Origin: an uncultured Bacteroidales bacterium
Lineage (GTDB): Bacteria; Bacteroidota; Bacteroidia; Bacteroidales; Paludibacteraceae
DNA: 14,139 nucleotides
Assembly: GCA_937911235.1 (NCBI GenBank)
Contig: CALDPN010000055.1
Span: forward strand, 1-14,139
Direction: 5' to 3'
Translations under genes and position numbers: made by a program
Shown: positions 13,159 through 14,139 of the stretch, piece after piece
Layout of the letters: the number at the start of each line of letters is the position of its first letter
How positions within the stretch are numbered: the stretch's first letter is position 1
Notes under the pieces: generated by a model
The model's input: only the letters and a program-made list of their open reading frames with translations
The model's database searches: none
What the model was told of the DNA's origin: nothing

Positions 13159-14139
13159 ATGGCGTTACAATGTGGTATAGTAGGCCTTCCTAACGTGGGA
13201 AAATCTACTCTTTTCAATTGTTTATCTAATGCTAAGGCACAAGCAGCAAACTTCCCTTTCTGTACTATTGAACCAAACGTGGGCGTGATTACTGTGCCAG
13301 ATGAGAGATTAAATGAATTAGCAAAACATATAAATCCTCAACGTATAGTTCCTACCACAGTGGAAATTGTGGATATTGCAGGTCTTGTGAAAGGTGCAAG
13401 TAAAGGTGAAGGTTTGGGTAATAAATTCTTGGCAAACATTCGTGAAACAGATGCTATTCTGCACGTTTTACGTTGTTTTGACAACGAAAATGTAACTCAC
13501 GTAGACGGTAGTGTAGACCCTGTTCGTGACAAAGAAATCATCGATATGGAGCTTCAACTTAAAGACCTTGAAACTATCGATTCACGTATTCAAAAAGTAT
13601 ATAAACAAGCTAATGCTGGCGACAAAAATGCTAAGGCTCTTTACACTATTTATGCTATGTATAAAGAAGCTCTTGAACAAGGCAAATCTGCTCGTACAGT
13701 AGAACTAGATAAGGAACAACGCAAACTTGTGCGCGACCTTTGTCTTCTTACAGACAAACCTGTTATGTATGTGTGCAACGTGGACGAGGCTAGTGCTGTA
13801 AATGGTAATGCATACGTGGAAGCTGTGCGTGAAGCTGTGAAAGACGAAAATGCTGAAATCCTAATTGTAGCTGCTGCTACCGAAGCTGATATTGCAGAGC
13901 TTGAAACATACGAAGAACGCCAAATGTTCCTTGAAGAAGTTGGTCTTAAAGAATCTGGTGTAGCACGTTTAATTAAGGCTGCATACAAACTTCTAGACCT
14001 TCAAACTTACATCACTGCAGGTGTGCAAGAAGTGCGTGCTTGGACATTCCACCGTGGTTGGAAAGCTCCTCAATGTGCTGGTGTGATCCACACCGACTTT
14101 GAAAAAGGCTTTATCCGTGCCGAAGTAATCAAATATGAA
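13159..14139 (+). CDS. ychF: YchF/OLA1-family redox-regulated ATPase, 3' end beyond the right edge
   Basis: YchF is a universally conserved Obg-like P-loop ATPase that associates with ribosomes and stress responses. In total 327 codons are visible of about 365. The start MALQCGIVGLPNVGKSTLFN carries the G1 loop. NFPFCTIEPNVG is the switch region, and EIVDIAGLVKGASKGEGLGN is G3 with the family's extension. The specificity motif is CNVDE, an NxxE in place of NKxD, which is why YchF prefers ATP. The C-terminal TGS-like domain has begun (ITAGVQEVRAWTFHRGWKAP) and is cut at IRAEVIKYE. There is no Shine-Dalgarno before the ATG. Its GCT, GAA, CGT-rich codon use, like that of tig, is consistent with high expression. 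Confidence 0.97.
   Translation, partial: MALQCGIVGLPNVGKSTLFNCLSNAKAQAANFPFCTIEPNVGVITVPDERLNELAKHINPQRIVPTTVEIVDIAGLVKGASKGEGLGNKFLANIRETDAILHVLRCFDNENVTHVDGSVDPVRDKEIIDMELQLKDLETIDSRIQKVYKQANAGDKNAKALYTIYAMYKEALEQGKSARTVELDKEQRKLVRDLCLLTDKPVMYVCNVDEASAVNGNAYVEAVREAVKDENAEILIVAAATEADIAELETYEERQMFLEEVGLKESGVARLIKAAYKLLDLQTYITAGVQEVRAWTFHRGWKAPQCAGVIHTDFEKGFIRAEVIKYE

Noticed and set aside
13080..13217. 46-residue N-terminal extension of the coiled-coil protein from the ATG at 13217
   Set aside because: The extension is antisense to the ychF start and crosses both promoter elements. The ATG at 13079 directly precedes a proper membrane anchor.
13650..13988. 112-codon minus-strand open frame inside ychF
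   Set aside because: Ser/Ala/Arg-rich shadow of a well-conserved coding frame.
1..14139. CRISPR array, transposase, integrase or defence island
   Set aside because: No regularly spaced repeats, mobile-element genes or defence-family proteins are seen. The gene content is housekeeping plus envelope proteins.

Overview
The window reads as two different genomes joined inside one gene. Positions 1 to about 2,600 hold lon (5' part), clpX and the 3' part of clpP, all on the minus strand. They have visibly higher GC, strong Shine-Dalgarno sequences (AAAGGAGGG, AAGGAG) and Firmicutes-type proteins; my best guess is a Negativicute of the Acidaminococcus/Phascolarctobacterium kind. From about 2,690 to the end the DNA is AT-rich, genes lack Shine-Dalgarno sequences, promoters carry the Bacteroidetes TAnnTTTG element, and the proteins (N-terminal ClpP, trigger factor, DUF4294-like protein, outer-membrane barrels, NadA, DprA, HemW, YchF) are Bacteroidetes-type. 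The switch falls in frame inside clpP, in its most conserved part. This is either a metagenome assembly chimera (my favoured reading) or a cross-phylum homologous replacement of the Clp/Lon block.

Layout. 1-1070: lon, running off the left edge (minus). 1134-2378: clpX (minus), with a 13-bp hairpin between it and lon. 2401-3075: hybrid clpP (minus). 3133-3167: heptamer tandem repeat, then a strong hairpin terminator. 3238-4584: tig (minus). 4648-4729: tRNA-Leu(UAG) (minus) with its own promoter and terminator. 4838-5469: a DUF4294-like exported-protein gene broken by two frameshifts (minus). 5556-8256: two tightly coupled plus-strand genes for outer-membrane barrels, the second with a periplasmic helix-hairpin-helix DNA-binding module. 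8257-9180: nadA (minus), abutting the barrel gene tail to tail. 9181-9859: 679 bp AT-rich region without a gene, holding an orphan plus-strand terminator, a 17-bp palindrome and several DnaA-box-like nonamers. 9860-10960: dprA (minus). 11090-13079: hemW and a membrane-anchored coiled-coil protein, 1 nt apart (minus). 13159-end: ychF (plus), cut by the right edge.

Functionally, the left side is protein quality control: Lon and ClpXP proteases, followed by trigger factor across the junction. The tig-clpP-clpX-lon order is common in bacteria, which is why the join looks syntenic. The right side is mostly housekeeping (NAD synthesis, haem trafficking, a translation-associated ATPase) plus two features that could bear on DNA uptake: DprA, and 1.6 kb away an outer-membrane barrel fused to a ComEA-like DNA-binding motif. 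No mobile element, CRISPR array or defence system was recognised.
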